From NCBI RefSeq assembly GCF_002157835.1, contig NZ_CP020809.1, positions 1,798,001-1,862,000 of the forward strand: DNA of 64,000 bases. Direction: 5' to 3'. This DNA comes from Mycobacterium dioxanotrophicus (GTDB taxonomy: Bacteria; Actinomycetota; Actinomycetes; Mycobacteriales; Mycobacteriaceae). The translations under genes were made by a program, and so were the position numbers. Shown piece by piece: positions 1 to 9,257 of this stretch. The stretch's first letter is position 1. Each line of letters begins with the position of its first letter. Under the pieces are notes generated by a model. That model was not told the DNA's origin. It saw only the letters and a list, made by a program, of their open reading frames with translations, and did not search any database.

Positions 1-90
1 CGCGGAAATGGTTTGTTTTGACCTTGGTGGCGCCCGCCGAAACCGCGACGATTGAACACATCTCCAGCAGACCACCTCACGGGAGCCCGA

Positions 91-1605
91 ATGACCCACA
101 CCGAGCACGTTGACGTCCTGATCGTCGGGGCCGGAATCTCCGGCATCGGCGCGGCCTACTACCTGCAGCAGGAGCACCCGGGACGCAACTTCGCGATCCT
201 CGAGGCCCGCGGCGCGACGGGTGGCACATGGGACCTGTTCCGCTACCCGGGAATCCGCTCGGACTCCGACCTGCACACGTTCGGCTACGAGTTCAAGCCG
301 TGGCGTGACGAGCACGCCATCGCGACCGCCGACAAGATCCTCGCCTACCTGCGAGAGACAGTGACCGAGAACGGCATCGACCGCAACATCCGGTTCCACC
401 ACAAGGTGCTCGGCGCGGCCTGGAGCTCGGCCGACGCCGGCTGGGTCGTCGATGTCGAGCGCACCGACGAGCGCGGCGAGGACGTCGAGCTGGTGCAGAT
501 CTCGGCGAACTGGCTGTTCTGCGCGGGCGGCTACTACCGCTACGACCAGGGCTACGCGCCGTCCTTCGAAGGGCAGGAGCGGTTCACCGGCCAGATCGTG
601 CACCCCCAGCACTGGCCCGAGGACCTGGATTACACCGGCAAGAAGGTCGTCGTGATCGGCAGCGGCGCGACCGCGGTGACGCTGATTCCGTCGATGGCGC
701 CGACGGCAGGCCACGTGACCATGCTGCAGCGTTCGCCCTCGTACGTGCTTCCCGTGCCGGCCAAGGACTCTTTCGCCAACGCCGCCAAGCGGCTGCTGGG
801 CGATCGCCGCGGTTACGCCCTGACCCGCCGCAAGAACATCATCAAGCAGCGCGCCGTCTACACGCTGTGCCAGAAGTACCCGACCGCCGCGCGGCGGCTG
901 ATCCGCAAGGTCAACGCCAGCCAGCTGCCCCAGGGATACGCCGTCGACGAGCACTTCGCGCCCCAGTACAACCCGTGGGACCAGCGCTTGTGCGCCGTGC
1001 CCGACGGCGATCTGTTCAAGGTGATCAGCAACGGCAGCGCGTCGGTGGTCACCGACCGCATCGCGACGTTCACCGAGCGCGGCATCCTGCTCGAGTCGGG
1101 CCGCGAGCTCGACGCCGACATCATCGTCACCGCAACGGGTCTCAACGTCCAGCTGTTCGGCGGCATGACGCTCACCGTCGATGGTCAGCCGGTGAATCTG
1201 CCCGAGGCCGTCGCCTACAAGGGCATCATGCTCTCCGGCGTGCCGAACTTCGCGTTCGCCTTCGGGTACACCAACTCGTCGTGGACGCTCAAGGTCGGGC
1301 TGCTGTGCGAACACTTCTGCCGACTGCTGAAGTACATGGACGACAACGGCTTTGACTCGGTGCGGCCGGTATTCGACGATCCGGGTATCGCTACGCTGCC
1401 GCTGCTCGACTTTGCCGCGGGCTACGTGCAGCGTGCCGCCGACCAGATGCCGCGACAGGGTACCAGCGGACCATGGGTGATGTCGATGAACTACACCTAT
1501 GACGCGGACATGCTCCGCAACGGCCCGGTGGTCGACCCGGCCCTGCGCTTCGGATCCCGGCGTGCTGCCAGGAATTCGGCACAGACTCCACAGCTCGTGG
1601 TCTGA
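91..1605 (+). CDS. EthA-like FAD/NADPH Baeyer-Villiger monooxygenase
   Basis: A flavin monooxygenase of about 504 residues that inserts oxygen into ketones or oxidises sulfur/thioamide substrates using FAD and NADPH. The FAD-binding Rossmann motif GAGISG is at residues 13-18. The BVMO fingerprint FxGxxxHxxxWP is intact (FTGQIVHPQHWP, about residues 165-176), and the NADPH-binding GSGATAV follows. Sequence and length are close to mycobacterial EthA, but no ethR-type regulator is adjacent, so I do not call it ethA. The ATG at 91 has a GGGAG upstream and starts just before the Rossmann strand; a TTG at 52 would add 13 residues. The substrate is unknown. The next gene, a P450 fusion on the same strand, suggests a shared oxidative or detoxifying role. 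Confidence 0.88.
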   Translation: MTHTEHVDVLIVGAGISGIGAAYYLQQEHPGRNFAILEARGATGGTWDLFRYPGIRSDSDLHTFGYEFKPWRDEHAIATADKILAYLRETVTENGIDRNIRFHHKVLGAAWSSADAGWVVDVERTDERGEDVELVQISANWLFCAGGYYRYDQGYAPSFEGQERFTGQIVHPQHWPEDLDYTGKKVVVIGSGATAVTLIPSMAPTAGHVTMLQRSPSYVLPVPAKDSFANAAKRLLGDRRGYALTRRKNIIKQRAVYTLCQKYPTAARRLIRKVNASQLPQGYAVDEHFAPQYNPWDQRLCAVPDGDLFKVISNGSASVVTDRIATFTERGILLESGRELDADIIVTATGLNVQLFGGMTLTVDGQPVNLPEAVAYKGIMLSGVPNFAFAFGYTNSSWTLKVGLLCEHFCRLLKYMDDNGFDSVRPVFDDPGIATLPLLDFAAGYVQRAADQMPRQGTSGPWVMSMNYTYDADMLRNGPVVDPALRFGSRRAARNSAQTPQLVV

Positions 1606-1653
1606 GGTTCGTTCTCACGGATCAGCGGCATTCGGTGGCTATGCTCGGCGCAC

Positions 1654-4600
1654 ATGGAGACGTTCTCGCCGGCGCTGCCACCCGAGATCGACGGCGTGCC
1701 CTCGGCCGTCGGCGTGGAACTACCACCGGGACCTGTTCCCGGCCGGCTGTACGCGCTGCCCGCGGATGTGCTCGCCGAACAGTACGGACCACTGTTCTAC
1801 GCGGACTTCACCGGCAGCCGACGGCTGTACGCGTGTTCGCTCGAGTTGGTCGACGAGTTGTGCGACGAGAGTCGGTTCACCAAGGGCATCACCGACCGGC
1901 TCGACCGGTTCCGCACCCTCGTCGAAAACGGGCTGTTCACGTCGTATCCCGGTGAAAACGGTTGGGAGCAGGCGCATGACGTCCTGATCCCCGGCTTCAG
2001 TTTCAGTGGGCTGCGTAGTTACCACCCGGCCATGCTGGACATCAACCGTCAGCTCCTGGCGCAGTGGGATGACGCCGCCGGGCGGCGCGCGGTCGACGTG
2101 GCCGGGGACCTCGCCAAGCTCGCCATGGACACCGTCGGCCTGGCCGGATTCGGCGCGCGGTTCGACTCCTATCACCACGACGGGCTCGCCGACATCCCGG
2201 CGAGCTTCGCGGCCGCGCTGGACCAGATCCTCGCCCCGGGCGGTGGTGACCGCACCCTCTTCGACGCCGAGCGTGACAAGCTCTACGCCTTCATCGACGA
2301 CCTGATCGCCGGGCATCGCGGCGGAGCCGCCGACCTGGACGATCTGCTGGCGCTCATGCTCGAGCCGGGCGCCGACGGCACACCGCGCCTCGACCACGAC
2401 GCCGTCCGCAACCAGATCCTGACGTTCCTCATCGCCGGCCAGGACACCACGTCGACCCTGATGCCGACGGCGATGTACAGCATCGTCAAGCACCCGGCGG
2501 TGCTGCACCGGGCCTGTCACGAGGTGGATGCGCTGTTCGGACCGGACGACGACCATGTGCCGGCGTTCGACGAGATCGGCAAACTCACCTACATCCGCCA
2601 GATTGTCGACGAAACGTTGCGGCTCTCACCGCCGGTCCGGGAGATCGATCGAATGGCCCTGGCGGACACGGTCATCGGGAGGCGTTATCCGATACCCAAG
2701 GGGACGGTTGTCACGATCACCACCTCGGCGTTGCACCGCCGGCCCGAATGGGGTGACAACGTCGACATCTTCGATCCGGACCGCTTCGGCCCCGAGCAGG
2801 CCGCCGACCGGCCGTCGAACCTGTTCAAGCCCTTCGGCACCGGAGCCCGGTCGTGCATCGGCCGGCAGTTCGCGTTGCACGAGGCGACGATGGCGTTGGC
2901 GACTCTGCTGCATCGGTACCGCTTCCTCGACGTCGACCACTACCAACTGCGCACCCACAGTGACCTGCTGCGCAAACCGGTCGGGTTCCATCTGGAGTTG
3001 GCCCGGCGGACTCCGGCAGATCGCCGGCACGCCGAGGCCGCCGCGCAGGTGGCACCCGCAGCACGCCCGCGCGCGGTGGCCGCACCAGGTTCGAAAGTGA
3101 CTGTGCTGCATGGCTCTAACCTCGGCAACTGCCGGGCTTTGGCGCAGCAGCTGGCCGACGAGGCCACCGATCTCGGCTATCAGACGACTGTGGCCGCCCT
3201 CGACACGGCGGCGGGGGCGTTGCCGAGCGAGGGGGCGGTGGTGGTGGTCGCCGCGTCGTACAACGGCCAGCCCACCGACGACGCACGACGTTTCGTCGAA
3301 TGGCTCGACGATACGGGCACACGTGCGCAACCGGTGATCCCGTACGCCGTTCTGGGTGTGGGAGACCGGAACTGGGCCGAAACCTATCAGTCGGTCCCGA
3401 AGCGTATCGACGAACGTCTTACGGAACTGATTGGTGCACCGGTCATTCCGCGGGGCGAGGCCGACACGTCGGGCGATTTCGCCGGAACCGTCGAAGACTT
3501 CTCCGCGGCGCTGTGGCAAGCGCTGGCCCCCGCGTCGGGTACCGCGGCGCTCGACGCTGCCGACAACACGGAGCTGCTCTACGAATTGCGCGCCATCGAC
3601 GGCCCGGTCACATCGGCGATCGACGCGCGCTTCGAGGTGCAACCGGCCACCGTACTCGACAACGTGGCGCTGGTCGACGTCGACGCCCACGACATGGGAA
3701 ATGGCAAGCGGCTCATCCGGATTGCGTTGCCCGATGACGTCGAATACCACACCGGTGACCACGTCACGGTGCTCCCTGACAACAGTCCCGAGGTGGTGCA
3801 GGAGGTTGCCGAACTGCTGGAGCTGCGGCTCGACCGCCGCATCTCGGTCAATCCGCGGCGCAGCACCCGGCGTGCCATCGCCATCGACCGGGAAGTCAGT
3901 GTGCGTGAATTGCTCACCCATTTCATCGAGCTGCGCAAGGCCGCCAGCCGCAGCCAGCTGCTGAAGCTCGCGATGGCCAACCCCTGTCCGCCCGAACGCA
4001 CGGCGCTGGCCGAACTCGCCGAAAACCCCGAGACTCGCGCGCTGAGCGTCACCGAGTGCCTGGCCGAGTTCCCGGCCACCGAGCTGTCGCGTGCCGAGCT
4101 GCTGGAGTTGTTCGAGCCGATGGGCACCCGGCACTACTCGATCGCCTCTTCTGCGCGCCGGTCGGCGCGTGAGGTCGAGCTGGTGGTCAGTGTGCTCGAG
4201 GGGCCGGCCCGCTCCGGGTACGGCGTGTTCCGCGGCGTGTCGTCGAGCTACCTCGCCGATGCCATACCGGGACAACAGATCCGGATGCGCGTCGACACCG
4301 CCCGCAAAGCCTTCCGGGCCGGTGCCGAACCGGCGAAGAACGTCATCATGGTCGGCGCCGGAACCGGCGTTGCCCCGTTCCGCGGCTTCATCGGCGACCG
4401 GCTGGCGGCGCAGGCCGCCGGGGAGCCGTTCACGTCGGCACTGTGCTTCTTCGGCGTGCGGCATCCCGATGTGGACTACCTGTTCCGCGAAGAGTTCGAA
4501 TCGGCCGAACAGGCCGGCGTCGTGCGGATGCGCCCGGCGTTCTCACGGCGGCCCGAAGACGAGATCCGGTACGTGCAGGACCGTATCGCCGCCGACGCCG

Positions 4601-4806
4601 ACGAGGTGTGGGCGATGCTGGGCGACCCGGGCACCGACGCGCACGTCTACATCTGCGGAGACGGGGCCCGGATGGCTCCCGCCGTGCGCGGCGCGTTCCG
4701 CGACATCTACCGCCGATTCACCGGGGCCGACGACGAAGCGGCTGCCGGCTGGCTTGCCGATCTGGTCAACACTGATCGATACGTCGAAGACGTGTGGGCG
4801 CAGTAG
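1654..4806 (+). CDS. Self-sufficient cytochrome P450-reductase fusion (CYP102 type)
   Basis: A 1050-residue single-chain monooxygenase in which a P450 is fused to its own diflavin reductase, the architecture and length of CYP102A1 (P450 BM3). The P450 domain covers about 1-455: the I-helix AGQDTT is at 261-266, ExxR is ETLR at 320-323, and the haem loop FGTGARSC places the ligand at Cys401. A flavodoxin FMN domain starts near 482 (TVLHGSNLGNC). The FAD/NADPH reductase has RHYSIASS near 826 and GAGTGVAPFRGF near 900, and an aromatic residue stands near the C-terminus (VWAQ). The family hydroxylates fatty acids and related substrates at the cytosolic or membrane face; the actual substrate cannot be read from sequence. 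The start is an ATG 48 nt after the monooxygenase stop, so co-transcription is likely. Confidence 0.93.
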   Translation: METFSPALPPEIDGVPSAVGVELPPGPVPGRLYALPADVLAEQYGPLFYADFTGSRRLYACSLELVDELCDESRFTKGITDRLDRFRTLVENGLFTSYPGENGWEQAHDVLIPGFSFSGLRSYHPAMLDINRQLLAQWDDAAGRRAVDVAGDLAKLAMDTVGLAGFGARFDSYHHDGLADIPASFAAALDQILAPGGGDRTLFDAERDKLYAFIDDLIAGHRGGAADLDDLLALMLEPGADGTPRLDHDAVRNQILTFLIAGQDTTSTLMPTAMYSIVKHPAVLHRACHEVDALFGPDDDHVPAFDEIGKLTYIRQIVDETLRLSPPVREIDRMALADTVIGRRYPIPKGTVVTITTSALHRRPEWGDNVDIFDPDRFGPEQAADRPSNLFKPFGTGARSCIGRQFALHEATMALATLLHRYRFLDVDHYQLRTHSDLLRKPVGFHLELARRTPADRRHAEAAAQVAPAARPRAVAAPGSKVTVLHGSNLGNCRALAQQLADEATDLGYQTTVAALDTAAGALPSEGAVVVVAASYNGQPTDDARRFVEWLDDTGTRAQPVIPYAVLGVGDRNWAETYQSVPKRIDERLTELIGAPVIPRGEADTSGDFAGTVEDFSAALWQALAPASGTAALDAADNTELLYELRAIDGPVTSAIDARFEVQPATVLDNVALVDVDAHDMGNGKRLIRIALPDDVEYHTGDHVTVLPDNSPEVVQEVAELLELRLDRRISVNPRRSTRRAIAIDREVSVRELLTHFIELRKAASRSQLLKLAMANPCPPERTALAELAENPETRALSVTECLAEFPATELSRAELLELFEPMGTRHYSIASSARRSAREVELVVSVLEGPARSGYGVFRGVSSSYLADAIPGQQIRMRVDTARKAFRAGAEPAKNVIMVGAGTGVAPFRGFIGDRLAAQAAGEPFTSALCFFGVRHPDVDYLFREEFESAEQAGVVRMRPAFSRRPEDEIRYVQDRIAADADEVWAMLGDPGTDAHVYICGDGARMAPAVRGAFRDIYRRFTGADDEAAAGWLADLVNTDRYVEDVWAQ

Positions 4807-4824
4807 TCGTCAGCTGAGTTGTGC

Positions 4825-5144
4825 CTACTGCACGACCACGACGGCAATGACCGCCAGCAGAAGCAGCACAAGGTAAATCGTTGTGTCGTTGGCGATTCCG
4901 TACTTGATGCGGCTCGTGACGGCAAAGATGGCACGACCACGATCCAGCCGAATGCGACGTACCCGAAGCCGTGGCCGACTTGTGTGACGAATCCGTACTC
5001 GGTCCCGGTCATATCGAGCCGGTGGTGATCAGCGAACAGTTGGCACACACGTGCGATCACCGAGAAGCTGATACTGATACCGGCGGCGGTGTCAGCGATC
5101 CACCACGCAGTTCGTCGCGGCACGTTCAACTCGTTCTGGCTCAC
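4825..5144 (-). pseudogene. Small membrane protein, disrupted by a 1-nt frameshift
   Basis: Reading from the GTG at 5144 gives a plausible N-terminal part with membrane-like segments (TAAGISISFSVIARV, then GYVAFGWIVVV). At about 4928-4936 the frame is lost. The other frame continues naturally as AIFAVTSRIKYGIAND, then a strongly hydrophobic YLVLLLLAVIAVVVVQ and a stop at 4825-4827. Restoring one base (GTCGTGCCATC to GTCGTGGCCATC) gives a coherent protein of about 106 residues with three hydrophobic segments. The start overlaps the stop of the upstream DUF1697 gene by 4 nt (GTGA), as in an operon. I do not recognise a family. It may be a real pseudogene or a sequence error. Confidence 0.7.
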
Positions 5145-5656
5145 CGCAGCACTTTCTCCACGGTCCGCAGGTTGCGGGTGGTGGTCGACGACTTGTACCG
5201 CTTCTTGCCCATGGTCTTGCCGATGGTGCTGTTGAGGGTGGCGTGGCGGGCCACCTGCCAGTAGAGCACGCCGTCACCGCGCTGCACCTTCTCCTCGGGT
5301 CCCGGTTCAAGGGCCGCCAATTCGTCGAGCAGATCGGCGTCGCTGACGAACGTGACATACGAATGATGGCCTTCGACTTCCCGCTCGAATGGGTAGTCAT
5401 CCGACAGCGCGCGCAGCTCATCGACGTCGTACACCAGCACCCACGCCTCGTAACCGAAGGTGTCGCGCAGCGCCTGTTCGGCCTTGGACCGCACGGCCTT
5501 GGCGCTGGATTTGCTGTCCAGCAACACATTTCCGCTGGCAAGGATCGTCTTGACGTTGTCGAAGCCGGCCGCGGTCAAGGCGTTGGCCACCTCGGCCATC
5601 TTGAGGTTCACACCGCCGACGTTGACGCCGCGCAGAAAGACCGCATATCGGGGCAT
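5141..5656 (-). CDS. DUF1697 family protein
   Basis: A 171-residue cytosolic protein of the DUF1697 family, whose biochemical role is not established. The N-terminus MPRYAVFLRGVNVGG, the internal LASGNVLLDS and the C-terminal basic stretch TIGKTMGKKRYKSSTTTRN are typical of the family. The ATG at 5656 is chosen because the family always begins just before the YAVFLRGVN strand; the longer reading adds only a low-complexity Arg-rich leader. It starts 4 nt after the stop of the hydrolase lipoprotein gene and overlaps the next small membrane gene by 4 nt, so the three probably form one transcript. Confidence 0.85.
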   Translation of the reverse strand: MPRYAVFLRGVNVGGVNLKMAEVANALTAAGFDNVKTILASGNVLLDSKSSAKAVRSKAEQALRDTFGYEAWVLVYDVDELRALSDDYPFEREVEGHHSYVTFVSDADLLDELAALEPGPEEKVQRGDGVLYWQVARHATLNSTIGKTMGKKRYKSSTTTRNLRTVEKVLR

Positions 5657-5660
5657 GGGA

Positions 5661-6617
5661 TTACTCCTTGAGCAGAGTGGCCAGCTCCGCCTGCGACGTC
5701 GTGGTGATGACATGCAGGACGTGCTGGTAATTGGGGGAGCGCGCCGACACGATCGAGGTGTGGGTGTCGCCGGGCAGCAACTCGACCGCGGCCCGCCCGC
5801 CGCGCTGCTTGACTGCCGCGACGTAACGCTGGGAGTTGGCGGGTGCGACGACGGTGTCGCGGGTGCCGTGCAGGGCGATCACCGGAACCGTCGGATCGAT
5901 GTTCTGGATCGGGTCGACCGATGCGTAGCGGTCCGGAACCTCACTGGGGCGCCCGCCGAGCACGGTGACGATGTGGTCGTCACCGTGGTTGGCGGCATAC
6001 ACCATGTCGAGTGGACCGGCCAGTGAGATGACCCGGGTCGGACGAAACACCGGCCGGGCGCCCTCTTCGTTGGCCTTGAGGTTTTTGCGGGTGCCTGCCC
6101 ATACCGCGAGCTGAGCGCCCGCGCTGTGCCCGACGACCAATTCGTCGTCGGTGGTCAGCTGGGGATACTTGCGGTCCACCTCGATGATGTTGTCGAGAGC
6201 GTGGGCCACGTCGCGGAAGGTGTTCGGCCACCCGCCGCCGGAGCCGATCCGGCGGTACTCGACGTTGTAGACCGCGAAACCGCGGCCGGCGAGTTCGCGG
6301 GCCAGACCGTCGAATACGTTGGCGCCGAGGGTGCTTTGCCAAGCGCCGCCGTGGATGAGCACCACCAGCGGGATACTGTCGATCCGCTGCGGGCCTGCGG
6401 GCAGGTACAGGTCGGCCCAGTTCTGGCCGGTGTCGGCCGGGGAGCCGGGCCGCTCGTCGATCGGGTACCAGAACCGTTCCACCGTGATCTCGGCGAGGCT
6501 GACCAACTCGGGCGCGGGCGCGAGCACCTTCGGCGCAACCGAACTCTCCGCGCACGACGGCACTACCGCAACTGCCAACACCGCGCCGAATACGGCGGCC
6601 AGGTCCCTCCGACGCAA
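5661..6617 (-). CDS. Alpha/beta hydrolase, putative lipoprotein (esterase/lipase type)
   Basis: A secreted or membrane-anchored esterase-type hydrolase of about 318 residues. A signal sequence ends in a lipobox-like VVPSC. The HSL/BD-FAE pattern is clear: the oxyanion motif HGGAW, the nucleophile motif GHSAG, a late Asp in GTRD and a catalytic His in GDTH. I prefer the TTG at 6617 because it follows GGGAGAGG on the minus strand and begins the signal peptide with basic LRRRD; upstream codons in this frame run into the neighbouring methyltransferase gene. Substrate unknown; likely acts on ester or acyl substrates at the cell surface. Confidence 0.8.
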   Translation of the reverse strand: MRRRDLAAVFGAVLAVAVVPSCAESSVAPKVLAPAPELVSLAEITVERFWYPIDERPGSPADTGQNWADLYLPAGPQRIDSIPLVVLIHGGAWQSTLGANVFDGLARELAGRGFAVYNVEYRRIGSGGGWPNTFRDVAHALDNIIEVDRKYPQLTTDDELVVGHSAGAQLAVWAGTRKNLKANEEGARPVFRPTRVISLAGPLDMVYAANHGDDHIVTVLGGRPSEVPDRYASVDPIQNIDPTVPVIALHGTRDTVVAPANSQRYVAAVKQRGGRAAVELLPGDTHTSIVSARSPNYQHVLHVITTTSQAELATLLKE

Positions 6618-6664
6618 TGCCCTCTCCCTTTGCCTGACACCATATTCGGCGCGGGCGGCCGGGG

Positions 6665-7961
<1,297 letters not shown>

Positions 7962-7978
7962 TTGGCTAGGCTGGCGCC

Positions 7979-8149
7979 ATGGCGGAGACACCGGAAGCAG
8001 ACGACACCAAGGCTAAGTTCCGGGAGGCGCTGGAACGTAAGAAGGCCCAGGCAAGCGGCGGATCGGCGCACAAGGACGGCGGCAACAAGCAGCCCCGCGC
8101 GCACGGCCCCGTGGAGAACCGCAGGGAGTTCCGCCGCAAGAGCGGGTAA
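7979..8149 (+). CDS. Small basic DUF5302-like protein
   Basis: A 56-residue, highly charged, probably disordered protein (MAETPEADDTKAKFREALER, ending ENRREFRRKSG). It resembles the small DUF5302 proteins found across Actinobacteria, for which no function is established. It starts 17 nt after the stop of the Rv1155-like gene, so it is probably co-transcribed. No cysteine, membrane segment or catalytic motif is present. Confidence 0.75.
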   Translation: MAETPEADDTKAKFREALERKKAQASGGSAHKDGGNKQPRAHGPVENRREFRRKSG

Positions 8150-8162
8150 GGCGTTCTAACAG

Positions 8163-8203
8163 CGCAGAGGATTGCAGTCACCTGGCGGCTGCGATCCTCT
8201 GCG
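8163..8203. repeat. Hairpin repeat, copy 1
   Basis: An inverted repeat with 15-nt arms (CGCAGAGGATTGCAG and CTGCGATCCTCTGCG, a single G-T pair) around an 11-nt loop TCACCTGGCGG. It lies just after the DUF5302-like gene and could terminate it, but a near-identical second copy 1.05 kb away on the other side of the AbiEi/DUF559 gene points to a repeated element rather than an ordinary terminator. Confidence 0.85.
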
Positions 8204-8273
8204 TAGACGGTTATCCACAGAACGTCGACGTGTGCTCTGGTGGCCGCCGGCCAGGTCGACGAGTATCCAAGCG

Positions 8274-9209
8274 GTGGACATCGACGACCTGCTTCGGCTA
8301 CAGGACGGGGTGATATCGCGCCGGCAGGCGCTGGGTGCGGGGCTGGTGCAACACGACATCCGGCGGTTGCTCAGGCGCAACCAGTGGGCGCGGGTGCATG
8401 CCGGCGTGTACATCAATCACACCGGGCCATTGACGTGGTCGCAACGAGCCTGGGCCGCAGTGCTTTACGCGGCTCCGGCGGTGCTATGCCTTGAATCGGC
8501 CATGGGTGACGAAGTTTCACCGATTCACGTCGCCGTGGCGCGAGACCGCGCGGCATTGGCGGAGCCTGCCGGAGTCCGCATTTACCACCTCGCCCACCTT
8601 GAGGAACGGGCGCTGTGGAACGTCGGCCCACCGCGGATGCGTTACGACGACGCTGCGCTGGACGTCGCGTGCCGGGCGACATCCGAACTCGATGCCATTG
8701 CTGTCCTGGCCAATGCGTGCCAATCTCGGCGCACGACTGCGCACCGGCTACTCAAAACTCTGGATTCTCGCGGGCGCGTGCGTCGTCGCCGATGGTTGCG
8801 AGCGGTTCTCGTCGACATCGCCGACGGTACCTGCTCGGTCCTTGAGCATGGCTATCTTGTTCGCGTCGAACGACCGCACGGGTTGCCCCGAGCCATCCGA
8901 CAGAAGCGTTCGGCGTCGTCCGTCGGCGTCTGCTATCGCGATACCGAGTACAGCGAACGGCTCGTGGTCGAACTCGATGGCCGGGTGTTTCACGATTCGG
9001 CGACCCGGCGGGATGCGGACTTCGAACGAGATCTGGATGCTGCGGTCGACGGCCGGTCGACCGTCAGGCTGTCGTATCGGCAGGTCTTCGACCGGCCGTG
9101 CCACACGGCGGGCAAGATTGCTCTGGTTTTGCAGCGGCACGGGATCATCGCACCGGGTCGGCCATGCGGCGCGGGGTGCGCGTTCGGCCGATACGACCGC
9201 GCCGCATAG
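8274..9209 (+). CDS. AbiEi-like/DUF559-type protein (orphan toxin-antitoxin or nuclease family)
   Basis: A 311-residue protein of a family that is abundant and variable in mycobacteria. The N-terminus (DLLRLQDGVISRRQALGAGL, then HDIRRLLRRNQWARVHAGVY) is the winged-helix region seen in AbiEi-type antitoxins. The C-terminus (RLVVELDGRVFHDS, then RRDADFERDLDAAV) matches the DUF559/Vsr-like PD-(D/E)XK nuclease fold, with Glu and Asp in position to be catalytic. The GTG at 8274 is chosen because the sequence upstream is part of the hairpin repeat. No AbiEii partner is next to it. The gene stands alone between two copies of the same repeat, which suggests it moved as a unit. Confidence 0.75.
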   Translation: MDIDDLLRLQDGVISRRQALGAGLVQHDIRRLLRRNQWARVHAGVYINHTGPLTWSQRAWAAVLYAAPAVLCLESAMGDEVSPIHVAVARDRAALAEPAGVRIYHLAHLEERALWNVGPPRMRYDDAALDVACRATSELDAIAVLANACQSRRTTAHRLLKTLDSRGRVRRRRWLRAVLVDIADGTCSVLEHGYLVRVERPHGLPRAIRQKRSASSVGVCYRDTEYSERLVVELDGRVFHDSATRRDADFERDLDAAVDGRSTVRLSYRQVFDRPCHTAGKIALVLQRHGIIAPGRPCGAGCAFGRYDRAA

Positions 9210-9216
9210 CCACCTA

Positions 9217-9257
9217 CGCCGAGGGTTGCAGTCACCCGGTGGCTGCGATCCTCTGCG
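9217..9257. repeat. Hairpin repeat, copy 2
   Basis: The second copy of the hairpin at 8163-8203, in the same orientation: arms CGCCGAGGGTTGCAG and CTGCGATCCTCTGCG around TCACCCGGTGG. The last codons and stop of the acyltransferase gene (9232) on the minus strand lie inside it, so that protein's C-terminal residues QRIAATG are encoded by the repeat. Confidence 0.85.

Noticed and set aside
2626..4464. 612-codon minus-strand frame inside the P450 fusion
   Set aside because: Shadow of the 1050-residue fusion gene; no recognisable domain.
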